This document shows, piece after piece, positions 1 to 7,546 of a stretch of 10,023 bases of DNA (the stretch's first letter is position 1; each line of letters opens with the position of its first letter). The translations under genes and the position numbers were made by a program. Source of the DNA: Armatimonadota bacterium (GTDB lineage: Bacteria; Armatimonadota; Chthonomonadetes; Chthonomonadales; Chthonomonadaceae); contig JAPLCR010000572.1 in assembly GCA_026392135.1 (NCBI GenBank), positions 7,298-17,320 of the forward strand. The letters are read 5' to 3'. The notes beneath the pieces were generated by a model. The model was not told where the DNA came from and ran no database searches. It saw only the letters and a program-made list of their open reading frames with translations.

Positions 1-385
1 CCCGATACAGCCATTCACGTATCACCCTCCGGCGGTCTACATGAAAGCCGTAGGTGTAGAACTCTCCATCAATCAACAAGATAAACTCAAACTCGCTTGG
101 AGACTTGTGCAGTGCTTTGTCTAATCTGAAGGGGCGAACATCAAGGGGCTTTTTCGGCTCCACGCCCTCCACGAGGAGCTGTTGCGCGAACAACAGTGCC
201 TTCACGAAGTTGGATTTACCGGAGCCATTTGCGCCGTAGAACGCCGCACCGCGCAGTAGCGACATCGCTTCATTGACAGGAAAAACGTGTGAAGGCAACC
301 CTTTAGCGGTCTTGGATTTCACCATGCTAAAGGTCGCTTTCTCGCGAAACGAGAGGAAATTGGTTATCGAGAACTGGGCAAGCAT
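1..385 (-). CDS. AAA15/OLD-type ATP-binding protein, N-terminal part (runs off the window)
   Basis: Reading the minus strand from an ATG at 385 gives 128 residues that continue past base 1. The protein opens with LAQFSITNFLSFREKATFSM, the usual first strand of SMC/RecF-like AAA15 ATPases ('I.NF.SF.e...f'). It then has a clean Walker A motif, GANGSGKSN, near residues 53-61, followed by a segment (FEFILLIDGEFYTYGFHVD) typical of the lobe between Walker A and the signature motif. The signature, Walker B and any C-terminal nuclease or effector domain lie outside the window. A GAGAGG Shine-Dalgarno sits about 9 bases upstream of the start, supporting it. The gene lies 51 bases downstream of the RidA-family gene on the same strand and may share its promoter. 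Family members are often stand-alone ATPases or parts of phage-defence modules (for example RloA/RloB-like pairs); which applies here cannot be seen. Confidence 0.85.
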   Translation of the reverse strand, partial: MLAQFSITNFLSFREKATFSMVKSKTAKGLPSHVFPVNEAMSLLRGAAFYGANGSGKSNFVKALLFAQQLLVEGVEPKKPLDVRPFRLDKALHKSPSEFEFILLIDGEFYTYGFHVDRRRVIREWLYR

Positions 386-436
386 CACAGAATACCTCTC
401 AAGTAGTGAGATTAGTGTACCTGAAACCTCTCTCTT

Positions 437-832
437 TTACCTGCTGTACCCCACCAGTGCATCTGCCTCAATCTCCACAAGGATTTCTGGTGAGATAAGT
501 CTACTCACCTCCACCATACTTGTCGCGGGGCGAATATCCCCGAAGAACTCCCCATGCGCCCGCCCAACGCTCTCCCAATCGGCGATATTCACCACATAGA
601 TGCGTGTGCGTATCACGTCGTTCAGGGTTGCACCAGCGCGTTCCAGCGCGGTTTGCAGGTTTTTGATAATCTGAATCGTCTGCGCGTAAGTGTCTCCAAT
701 CCCGACGATACTGCCATCGCTGTCGGTAGCAGTTGTGCCGGATACAGAAACCCAGTCGCCCATACGGACTGCCCGTGAATATCCAACCAGCGGTTCCCAG
801 GGTGTATTCGTAGCGATATTGATTCTTTTCAT
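437..832 (-). CDS. RidA (YjgF/YER057c/UK114) family protein
   Basis: This 131-residue protein has the normal length of the RidA family, small cytosolic trimers whose best-known member hydrolyses reactive enamine/imine intermediates such as 2-aminoacrylate. Visible family features are the N-terminal strand pair (GYSRAVRMGDWVSVSGTTA), the central helix (YAQTIQIIKNLQTALERAGA) followed by DVIRTRIYV, and the C-terminal signature RPATSMVEV...EILVEIEA. R101 matches the substrate-binding arginine and E120 a conserved glutamate of the active deaminases, so enzymatic activity is plausible, but the physiological substrate is not given by the sequence. The ATG at 832 is preceded, 8 bases away, by AAGGAG; another ATG at 839 is in a different frame. 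Its promoter lies in the divergent region shared with the propeller gene, and the AAA ATPase follows downstream. Confidence 0.93.
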   Translation of the reverse strand: MKRINIATNTPWEPLVGYSRAVRMGDWVSVSGTTATDSDGSIVGIGDTYAQTIQIIKNLQTALERAGATLNDVIRTRIYVVNIADWESVGRAHGEFFGDIRPATSMVEVSRLISPEILVEIEADALVGYSR

Positions 833-859
833 TCGTCATTCTCCTTCATTGGGGTATAC

Positions 860-889
860 ATTATACAAGAGAGAGAGTGTAACCGTCTA
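860..889 (-). promoter_or_regulatory. Sigma70-like promoter of the RidA-family gene
   Basis: On the minus strand there is a perfect TATAAT (860-865), 18 bases downstream of TAGACG (884-889), which matches TTGACA at four of six positions. Transcription would start near 853, giving a 5' leader of about 20 bases that contains only the AAGGAG site of the RidA-family gene. The -10 lies inside a short inverted repeat, GTATA-cat-TATAC (854-866), which could be an operator or chance. The same 107-base divergent region (833-939) must also serve the plus-strand gene at 940, but I could not find a comparably good promoter in that direction. Confidence 0.6.
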
Positions 890-939
890 TCTTGTTTTGA
901 AGCAATCGGAAGAGGGGCATCCGTGCGAAAGGAACCACG

Positions 940-3411
940 ATGATACGGAGACAAATCACCACTTTATTTATGGGGCTAAGCATACTGTCTGTCGCCCTCG
1001 GCGCAACCGCGATTACCTATCGATGGAGACGCGCCCTCCACACCCACCCCGTAACCGGAAAACCCATTGTCTTGCCCGGCGCAGAAGGAGATAGCCAGCT
1101 CCTCCATAACGGTTGGCGTATCACCCCTGTCGGCAGGCATATTCCTACCAATGATATGCTACTCGGCGGCGCGATAAGCCCAGATGGAAAGACCCTCGCG
1201 ATAGCCAACTGCGGCTATAACGCGCACCGTATTCACCTCATCGACCTCGCCACCGAAAAAGAGATAACCCAACTAGTCGTGCCTATCGCATGGAACGGGA
1301 TAGCCTGGTCACCAGATGGCAACTCTCTCTACGTAGGTGGTTTCAACCTCAAAGGCAACGACCGTAAAACCACCTGTATTACTGGGATATCTCTCTCCAA
1401 AGACGGCTCTACCCTCTACATCCTGAATAACACGGATAATAGCCTCTATGTTTTGGATGTGAAGAGCGGAAACCAACTGACCAAAGTAGCAATCGGCGAG
1501 AGTCCTATTGTTGAACGGCTCTCTGCGGATGGAACGCGGCTCTACGTCGCGAACTGGGGCGGTGCTTCCTACACCGTTCTGGATGTCTCCACACCCGCCG
1601 CGACCAAAGTGATACAGACCGTCAAAACGGATAGCCATCCCAACGACCTCGCTCTCTCTAGCGACGACCGCCTCTTCGTATCGTGCGGAAGCGCGGATGT
1701 CGTGCAGGTCTTCGATACGCGCACGAACGTACTAATCGAACAGATACGCACGGCTATCTCCCCCAAAGCCCCCTACGGTAGCACGCCGAACGCCCTTGCG
1801 CTCACAGGTGATAATAGGTCGCTCTACGTCGCGAATGCCGATAACAACAACGTCTGCGTGATAGAGGTCTTGAACAGGGGTAAAAGCAGAGTCCGTGGTT
1901 TCATTCCGACGGGCTGGTATCCGAGTGCCGTGCTGACCACCCCCGACTCTAAGCGCGTGATTATCGGTAGCGGAAAAGGGCTAGGAACTACCGCAAACAG
2001 GCTGATAAGCCGGGACGCAAAGGCGCAGGTCTTTCGCTTCGAGCATCACGGCAAGCAGTTGAAGGGCTTCCTCTCGTTTGTAAACGCGCCCGACGCTACC
2101 GAACTGGCGAACTATACACGCATGGTCATGGACAACACGCCCTATCGCGATGAGCAGTTGCGCGTCTCAAGAAGCGCGGAGAAGACCGCAATTCCTACCC
2201 GCATCGGCGCGAAAAGCCCTATCAAGTACGTCCTCTACATCATCAAGGAGAACCGCACCTACGACCAAGTTTTTGGCGATATACCGCAGGGCAATGGCGA
2301 CAAAAGACTTGTCCTCTTTGGGCGCGAAGTCACCCCAAATCAGCACGCGCTTGCAGACGAGTATGTTCTACTGGACAACCTCTACTGTAGCGGCGAAGTT
2401 TCGGCGGATGGACACCCCTGGAGCACCTCCGCGATAGCCACCGACTACACGCAGAGGTCGTGGGTTCTCAACTACTCCGGCAAGGACGCGCCAAAGTATA
2501 CGGACTCGCTAGGAGACCCCAAAAGCGGTTATATCTGGGATGCTTGCGCGAAGAAGGGACTCTCGTATCGCTCTTACGGCGAGTACGTCTACGCAACCTC
2601 TAGCGAGAGTGCTCCTGAGCAGAAAGTTGCCGCTACCACGAGCCTTATAGGGCACGGCAGTCCGGCTTATGTGGGAATGGGACGACCTAAAGGCGCGGAA
2701 GAGATGCGGGACACAGAGAAGGCGGACGTATTTATCGCTGAGTTTAAGGAGTTTGAGAAAAAGGGGACTCTTCCGCGCTTTATGATAATGGCGCTAGGCG
2801 AAAATCACACGCACGGAACTGCGACAGGTCAACATACGCCGAGAGCCTGCGTCGCCTCTAACGACTACGCATTGGGTAAAATCGTAGATGCGATTTCGCA
2901 TAGTAGCGTATGGAAAGAGACGGCTATCTTTGTGATTGAGGACGACGCACAAAATGGACCCGACCATGTAGACTCGCACCGCACACCGGGTCTCGTGATT
3001 AGTCCCTATACCAAACGCAAATACGTGGACAGCACGATGTACAACACGACCTCTATGCTTCGCACGATGGAACTAATACTGGGGTTGCCCCCCATGACAC
3101 AGTACGACGCTTCCGCCACACCGCTTTTCGCTAGCTTTACAAACATCGCGAATACGACCCCTTTTAACGTTTTAAAACCGACTTATAACCTTGCCGAAAT
3201 GAATGCGGCGACGGCTTATGGAGTCAGAGAGTCGAACAAAATGGACTTCCGCGGCTACGATAGGGTAGATGAGGACACGCTGAACCGTATTTTATGGCAC
3301 AGTATTCGGGGAGCGCGAACGCCCCTCCCTACTCCCTCTCGTAGCGCGATGATAACACCAGAAGGGCGTGTCTCTCTGGTACACTACAAAGAGCGCGATA
3401 CAGACGACTAA
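940..3411 (+). CDS. YncE-like beta-propeller fused to an alkaline-phosphatase-superfamily phosphoesterase
   Basis: This 823-residue protein has an N-terminal hydrophobic segment (about residues 7-25), so it is probably exported or membrane-anchored. Residues about 70-340 hold YVTN/SMP-type propeller repeats, with the recurring pattern S.DG..LYVAN..........V.D (near residues 80, 153, 196, 240 and 289). Residues about 425-780 form a phosphoesterase domain of the acid-phosphatase/phospholipase-C type (PF04185-like). Its motifs are ENRTYDQVFG (E437, N438, T440), ALGENHTHG (H623, H625) and EDDAQNGPDHVDSHRTP (E667, D668, D669, H676, H680), which correspond to metal and nucleophile sites in that superfamily. 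The propeller-phosphoesterase fusion is known in several phyla; the substrate is not established. AAAGGA ends 6 bases before the ATG. The YtxH-type gene starts 15 bases after its stop, so the two are likely co-transcribed. Confidence 0.9.
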   Translation: MIRRQITTLFMGLSILSVALGATAITYRWRRALHTHPVTGKPIVLPGAEGDSQLLHNGWRITPVGRHIPTNDMLLGGAISPDGKTLAIANCGYNAHRIHLIDLATEKEITQLVVPIAWNGIAWSPDGNSLYVGGFNLKGNDRKTTCITGISLSKDGSTLYILNNTDNSLYVLDVKSGNQLTKVAIGESPIVERLSADGTRLYVANWGGASYTVLDVSTPAATKVIQTVKTDSHPNDLALSSDDRLFVSCGSADVVQVFDTRTNVLIEQIRTAISPKAPYGSTPNALALTGDNRSLYVANADNNNVCVIEVLNRGKSRVRGFIPTGWYPSAVLTTPDSKRVIIGSGKGLGTTANRLISRDAKAQVFRFEHHGKQLKGFLSFVNAPDATELANYTRMVMDNTPYRDEQLRVSRSAEKTAIPTRIGAKSPIKYVLYIIKENRTYDQVFGDIPQGNGDKRLVLFGREVTPNQHALADEYVLLDNLYCSGEVSADGHPWSTSAIATDYTQRSWVLNYSGKDAPKYTDSLGDPKSGYIWDACAKKGLSYRSYGEYVYATSSESAPEQKVAATTSLIGHGSPAYVGMGRPKGAEEMRDTEKADVFIAEFKEFEKKGTLPRFMIMALGENHTHGTATGQHTPRACVASNDYALGKIVDAISHSSVWKETAIFVIEDDAQNGPDHVDSHRTPGLVISPYTKRKYVDSTMYNTTSMLRTMELILGLPPMTQYDASATPLFASFTNIANTTPFNVLKPTYNLAEMNAATAYGVRESNKMDFRGYDRVDEDTLNRILWHSIRGARTPLPTPSRSAMITPEGRVSLVHYKERDTDD

Positions 3412-3426
3412 GAAAGGGTCAATACA

Positions 3427-3720
3427 ATGAGCCGAGATTCTGAGCGTGTAGCAAGTAACCTGGTCTGTTTTATACTGGGCGCGGCGGTGGGAGCCGCCGT
3501 CGCTCTTCTCTATGCCCCGCAGGAGGGCGCGGAGACTCGTAAACTGATTGGCGACAAGGCGCAAGATGCACGGGAGAAGGCGGAAGCCGTCGCCCAAACC
3601 GCAAAGGAAAAACTAGCGGTCGTTTCGGAGAAGGTTCACGAGCTACGCCGCCATGCGCCCTCCGCAGAAGAGGTTGTTATTGAGACAGCAGTAGAGGGAG
3701 ACGAAGACTACGCAGTGTGA
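3427..3720 (+). CDS. YtxH-type small membrane protein
   Basis: The 97-residue protein has a single glycine/alanine-rich membrane segment (about residues 12-29, FILGAAVGAAVALLYAP) followed directly by QEGAETRKLIGDKAQD. This is the hallmark of the YtxH (formerly 'gas vesicle protein') family. The middle (residues 35-75) is a charged amphipathic helix, likely coiled coil or membrane-surface associated, and the tail is acidic. Family members are general-stress or envelope-associated proteins without a known enzymatic role. The start is supported by GAAAGGG 8 bases upstream. It follows the propeller/phosphoesterase gene by 15 bases and looks like the last gene of that block, since a hairpin lies downstream. 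I cannot assign a specific job beyond membrane association. Confidence 0.85.
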   Translation: MSRDSERVASNLVCFILGAAVGAAVALLYAPQEGAETRKLIGDKAQDAREKAEAVAQTAKEKLAVVSEKVHELRRHAPSAEEVVIETAVEGDEDYAV

Positions 3721-3761
3721 TAGAGGACACAGCAGTTTGCGGTAACTACTTTCGCTGGCAA

Positions 3762-3810
3762 CCTAACCCCACTATCCTTTTCCAAAAACAAAAAGAGGAT
3801 AGTGGATAGG
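3762..3810 (+). terminator. Strong hairpin between the two gene blocks (possible terminator)
   Basis: CCACTATCCTTTT (3769-3781) pairs with AAGAGGATAGTGG (3793-3805) over 13 base pairs with one G-T wobble, around an A-rich 11-base loop. An outer CCTA/TAGG pair (3762-3765 with 3807-3810) extends it after a small internal loop. It sits 42 bases after the YtxH stop and 43 before the LarC start, where a terminator would be expected. No clean T-run follows on either strand, so it is not a textbook intrinsic terminator; it could instead stabilise or attenuate the transcript reading into the LarC gene. Just after it, TACAAT (3817-3822) resembles a -10 box but has no convincing -35. Nothing else is apparent in 3721-3852. 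Confidence 0.45.
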
Positions 3811-3852
3811 TTCATTTACAATTTTGCAAAGACTACGAAGGAGCCTCGTTTT

Positions 3853-4650
3853 ATGCGTATCGCCTATTTTGACTGTTTTAGTGGAGTGAGTGGAGATATG
3901 ATGCTCGGCGCGTTACTCCATGCGGGAGTGGACGAAGCCGCATGGCGCAACGAGCTAGCAAAACTGAACGTGCCCGGCTACGAGCTGAAAGTGGAGATGG
4001 TCGTTAAGGAGGGCATTTCCGGTATGGATGTGGATGTCGTTCTTTTAGAGGTGGACGAGGCGCATGGTCGCCACCTAGCCGATATTGAAGCCATACTCAA
4101 TAAGAGCGGACTCTCCGACACTGTACGCACACGTGCGATGGGGGCATTCTTGCGCCTTGCACACTCCGAAGCGAAAATCCACGCCATGACCCCAGAGACC
4201 ATTCACTTCCACGAGGTTGGTGCAATAGACGCAATCGTGGACATAGTGGGCGCGTGTATCGGGCTGGAAATGCTTGGTGTGGAGAAGGTGTACGCTTCGC
4301 CTCTGCCTCTCAATCGCGGCTGGGTGGAGTGCGCTCACGGAACGATGCCCGTGCCCGCTCCTGCGACACTCGAACTATTGGCAGGCTTTCCTCTGCGCCC
4401 AGATGACCGAAATAAGGAGTTGATAACGCCGACAGGTGCGGCACTTCTCGCGGAGTTTGTAGAGCGAGACCCACTAGGCGATACTCTGCCTGCGCCTCCA
4501 ATGCGTTTGCGTAAAGTGGGCTACGGCGCAGGAAAGCGAGACTCATGGATTCCGAATCTTCTCCGCCTTATGGTTGGTGAAACCTACACAGAAGCTATAA
4601 AAATTCCCTCTGGCACGCGCAAAGCCGGAAAACGCGCCGCCCACTCATAG
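3853..4650 (+). CDS. larC: LarC-like nickel-pincer cofactor protein (DUF111), N-terminal domain only
   Basis: From the ATG at 3853 the product is 265 residues and starts MRIAYFDCFSGVSGDMMLGA, the standard N-terminus of LarC, which inserts nickel into the pyridinium-dithiocarboxylate cofactor of lactate racemase-type enzymes. Further family blocks are HFHEVGAIDAIVDIVG (H118, H120, E121), RGWVECAHGTMPVPAPATLELL (split here as RGWVECAHG from R155, then TMPVPAPATLELL), TPTGAALLAEF, and KVGYGAGKRDSWIPNLLR. Full LarC proteins run to about 400 residues with a second CTP-binding domain. Here the reading ends shortly after the first domain with a basic tail, and an unrelated GNAT gene begins 4 bases later. 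GAAGGAG 9 bases upstream supports this start; an in-frame GTG at 3802 would lie inside the hairpin and adds nothing family-like. No larA, larB or larE is visible, so a role in nickel-pincer synthesis is family-based inference. Confidence 0.85.
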   Translation: MRIAYFDCFSGVSGDMMLGALLHAGVDEAAWRNELAKLNVPGYELKVEMVVKEGISGMDVDVVLLEVDEAHGRHLADIEAILNKSGLSDTVRTRAMGAFLRLAHSEAKIHAMTPETIHFHEVGAIDAIVDIVGACIGLEMLGVEKVYASPLPLNRGWVECAHGTMPVPAPATLELLAGFPLRPDDRNKELITPTGAALLAEFVERDPLGDTLPAPPMRLRKVGYGAGKRDSWIPNLLRLMVGETYTEAIKIPSGTRKAGKRAAHS

Positions 4651-4654
4651 CCCT

Positions 4655-5725
4655 ATGCCACTCGATGACAACAACAATCGCTACTCAATAGACGACTTCC
4701 ACCTTACAGCAGAGAGCGTATCGCGTACTCTGCCGCGTGGGCTTGTCTTGCGGCGCGGTAGGGAGTCAGATGAGCAACCAACCTTCGAGGTTATGCGGAG
4801 GGCGATGGGCTTTGAACTGACCTTTGACAACCATAGTGCCATGCGAAACCATCTGAGGGAGTCGCCGCAGTGTAGTTTTTGGCTTGCGGAGGACACGCCC
4901 CGCTTTTCACGCCACCGTACGGTGGGCTATGCCCGTAGTATCGTTCGAGATACCGTTTGGAGTCTCACCGAATTCTTTGTACATCCCGATTTTCAGGGGC
5001 GCGGTGTGGGAGCCGCACTGCTGGAGCAGTGTCTGGCGGAGGGTATTCGCGCCGGAGCCGACACGCGTCTCGTTCTCGCTTCCATGAGTGGCGGAGCCGA
5101 CTCGCTCTATATTCGCAAGCTGGGTTGCCTGCCGCGCCTGCCAATGCTACTGCTTGCGGGTTCACCGATTACCCTGAAACTGCCCCCTGAACAGGAGAAC
5201 ACCATCTTTGAAGCGGGACAGTTTCGTGGTCTAATAGAGCCCCACAACCTCTATGCGGAGCCGATAACCCTCTGCCCGGAGGTAGAAGCGATACTAAACG
5301 CGCTCGACAGAGAGGCGATAGGCTTTGCCCACCCTACCGAACACCAGTTCCGGCAAACCCTCATAAATCAGGGGCAGTGTGTCGGGAGGCTCTTTCGCAG
5401 AGGCTCCGATACGGGCGAAGTCGTAGGGTACGCCTACGCGGGAGTGCAGCATCAGGGACCAGTGTATGCGAAAGACCCGAACGACCTACCTCGTATCTTC
5501 CTGCATATCACCCAACAGCTACGCCAGATATTCAGAAACGTGCCACTCGCTTCGTTTTCGCCTTCACTAGACTACTACGCCTCCCTCTCCGGCACAAATG
5601 AGACCCTGCTTCCATGGCTCATGGAGTGTGGTTGGCGTATCATTTTTCACTATCTCTATATGAGTTCGCACCCGATGGGACAACTCGACCGCTATGTGGG
5701 ACATAATCCGCTCTATGTGCTGTAA
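4655..5725 (+). CDS. GNAT-family N-acetyltransferase, probably with a second degenerate GNAT-like half
   Basis: The protein has 356 residues, about twice the size of a single GNAT domain. Residues about 28-175 form a canonical GNAT domain: LVLRRGRESDEQPTFEVMRR at the start, then a beta4 strand (SLTEFFVHPDF) and the acetyl-CoA pyrophosphate loop QGRGVGAALLEQCL (Q114, R116, G117, G119), then the C-terminal YIRKLGC strand. Residues about 200-356 have a similar order of predicted elements (EHQFRQTL, VVGYAYAGV, LPWLMECGWRIIFHYLYMS) but no Q/RxxGxG/A loop, so they look like a non-catalytic second GNAT fold. The acyl acceptor is unknown. The start has no clear Shine-Dalgarno and lies 4 bases after the LarC stop, which suggests translational coupling. 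The 3' end overlaps the next gene. Confidence 0.85.
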   Translation: MPLDDNNNRYSIDDFHLTAESVSRTLPRGLVLRRGRESDEQPTFEVMRRAMGFELTFDNHSAMRNHLRESPQCSFWLAEDTPRFSRHRTVGYARSIVRDTVWSLTEFFVHPDFQGRGVGAALLEQCLAEGIRAGADTRLVLASMSGGADSLYIRKLGCLPRLPMLLLAGSPITLKLPPEQENTIFEAGQFRGLIEPHNLYAEPITLCPEVEAILNALDREAIGFAHPTEHQFRQTLINQGQCVGRLFRRGSDTGEVVGYAYAGVQHQGPVYAKDPNDLPRIFLHITQQLRQIFRNVPLASFSPSLDYYASLSGTNETLLPWLMECGWRIIFHYLYMSSHPMGQLDRYVGHNPLYVL

Positions 5726-7519
5726 ACCAGTTTTGACAAAAAATACTCTACTCTCTCTGATTCTCTCTCTACTCGCCTATACCTCTGTCGACGCGAACGC
5801 CCAACGCGCTCCCAACCTTGCTCGTAGCCTGAGTACCTCCATGGGAGCGGAGGGGCGCGTTATGTGGATAGACGCAACGGCAAACTTCTGGCGTAAGCGC
5901 AAAGTCAACGGGCGTGACGAACTGGTTCCCTTCACTACGACCCGCGAAGGTATTGCCGAAATCGTTCAGAAATGCAAAAATGCCCACGTTAATACTCTGG
6001 TGGTAGATGTAAAGCCTCTCGTGGGCTATGTCGTCTTTCCGAGCAAAGTTGCGCCGCGCCTTACGTCCTGGCAAGGGCGACCAATCCCCGATATTGACAT
6101 CTTGCAAGGCTTCATTGAGGAGGGGCATAAGGCGGGGCTTCGTGTTCACGCCTCCCTGAACATTCTCGGTGAAGGACATAAGTACTACAGCGTTGGGCTT
6201 GCCTACGAAAAGCCGGAGTGGCAGAGCGTGGTCTACGCTATCAATCGCGGTATGACGGCAAGCAACGGAAAGCGCCTCACCTTTCGCGTTCCTAAAGAGC
6301 CGGACAACCCCGACAAGCCTCTCCTTCTTACAGACGACGGTGTAAAATCGAATACGGAGATTGAGCGTATCGGCTTAGACCGCCCGGACGCGGAGGACAC
6401 AAAGCTCACAGGGCTACCTTTCGGTAAGCAACTCCATATCACAATAGACTCGACAAACCGCGTGGAGGGGATCATTGACGGCTCGCTGATTGGTGAGGAG
6501 CCTCTGGCAGCTCCTGAAGACGGGCGTATGCTTGTTGCAAAAATGGAGGCGGATAAGGAGTGGATAACGAACAATGTCGCGCCAGGCTCGTTTGTCACAT
6601 TCGACCTGAAAACAGAGTTCTTACCCATTGCGGAAGCCCGAAGCGAGAAGATAGCCTGTTTTGTCAACCCGCTTCACCCAGAGGCGCGTAAACATCAGAT
6701 TGACTTAGTGCGTGAGATTGTGACGAACTATGAGGTGGACGGCATTGTGCTAGATAGGTGCAGATATAGCAATATCTACAACGACTTCAGCGACCTCTCG
6801 CGGCAGGCATTTTCGCGTTGGCTAGGCAAGCCCGTCAACCGCTGGCCCCAAGATATTTTTTCGTTCTCCCCCCAACCGGGCAAAAAAATTATTCAGGGTC
6901 CCCTTTTCAAGATGTGGCTAGAGTTTCGCGCCACCGTAATCCACGACTTTGTGGGAGAGTTAGCGCGAAATGTGCGTAGCCTCAAGCCGAACATAACGCT
7001 CGGAACCTATGTCGGAGCGTGGTATCCCTCCTACTACGAGGTAGGCGTGAACTGGGGAAGCGAAAAGACTATCTACAAGCAGCAGCAGCAGCCGGCATGC
7101 GCTATAGCTGGTTTACGGAGGAGTATCCCAAAACGGGGTACGCCGAGTTCTTCGACTGGATAGCGCTGGGGAGCTATCATCCCGTTCCAAACAAGGAGGA
7201 GGCGCGGCGGCAGGGCAAGAGCGCAAACGCCTCTGTAGAGGGCTTGACGGAGCTGGGCAATACCGCGATTGCAAACGCCGCTTTTACCTACGGGGGCATC
7301 TTCGTTCCCGACTATCGGTATAACCCAGAGGCGATGGTCAAAGCGTTGGAGGCGGCGAGCCGGCAGGGGCAGGGCTGGATGATATTCGATTTGAGCTATA
7401 TCGAAGAGTTCAATTTCTGGCAGTGGATAGAGAAGGCGACGAAAGCACCCGCACCCGCACCCGACTCGCTTCGCTCACTTCTCCCCGTGATTCGCTCGGC
7501 AATGGATGTGGTACGCTAG
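5715..7519 (+). pseudogene. Secreted GHL10-type glycosyl-hydrolase-like protein, interrupted by a frameshift
   Basis: Two overlapping readings (5715-7163 and 7019-7519) are the front and back of one protein of about 600 residues. The front starts MCCKPVLTKNTLLSLILSLL and has a likely Sec signal peptide cleaved after ANA (A29). It continues with GHL10/GH10-like TIM-barrel strands: VNTLVVDVKPLVGYVVFP, KAGLRVHASLNI, then after an insertion FVNPLHPEA (N318), VDGIVLDRCRY (D342, D347), and LGTYVGAWYPSYYEVGVNW. The inserted region (about residues 185-310, including EDGRMLVAKMEA) resembles a small accessory domain. The back part (GMRYSWFTEEYPKTGYAEFF onward, with GGIFVPDY, QGQGWMIFDLSYI) completes the barrel in the -1 frame. 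An alternative ATG at 5694 would extend the N-terminus by 7 residues; either start overlaps the GNAT gene. Family members are exported carbohydrate-active-like proteins, with activity mostly unproven. Sequencing error, true mutation and recoding cannot be told apart here. Confidence 0.8.
7074..7099 (+). other. Frameshift site at an AGC triplet tract in the GHL10-type gene
   Basis: The upstream frame is family-like up to SEKTIYK (K codon 7077-7079), then becomes QQQQPACAIAGL and stops at 7163. The -1 frame reads AAAAAGMRYSWFTEEYPK from 7079 and stays open to 7519. Between them lies five-fold AGC (7078-7092). Adding one base just before the tract would give a seamless ...IYKAAAAAGMRYSW..., so a one-base loss is the simplest explanation. 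No canonical X XXY YYZ slippery heptamer is in register here. Confidence 0.7.
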
Positions 7520-7546
7520 TAATTTTTGAAAGGCAAGGAGGGCTTT

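Noticed and set aside
273..778. Plus-strand reading frames opposite the AAA ATPase and RidA-family genes
   Set aside because: They are shadows of clear minus-strand genes and have no recognisable protein features.
3802..3852. Upstream GTG start adding 17 residues to the LarC protein
   Set aside because: The GTG is inside the hairpin stem, has no good Shine-Dalgarno, and the extra residues do not resemble LarC. The ATG at 3853 has GAAGGAG at 9 bases and the standard LarC N-terminus.
6856..6888. Cluster of homopolymers (T6, C6, A7) in the GHL10-type gene as the frameshift point
   Set aside because: Reading remains family-like in the original frame for another 190 bases (through the AWYPSYYEVGVNW block), so the shift lies later. 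The A7 run is also not in the canonical slippery register.
7445..7462. Three GCACCC repeats near the end of the GHL10-type gene
   Set aside because: They simply encode an Ala-Pro linker (APAPAP) in frame; too short to call a separate element.
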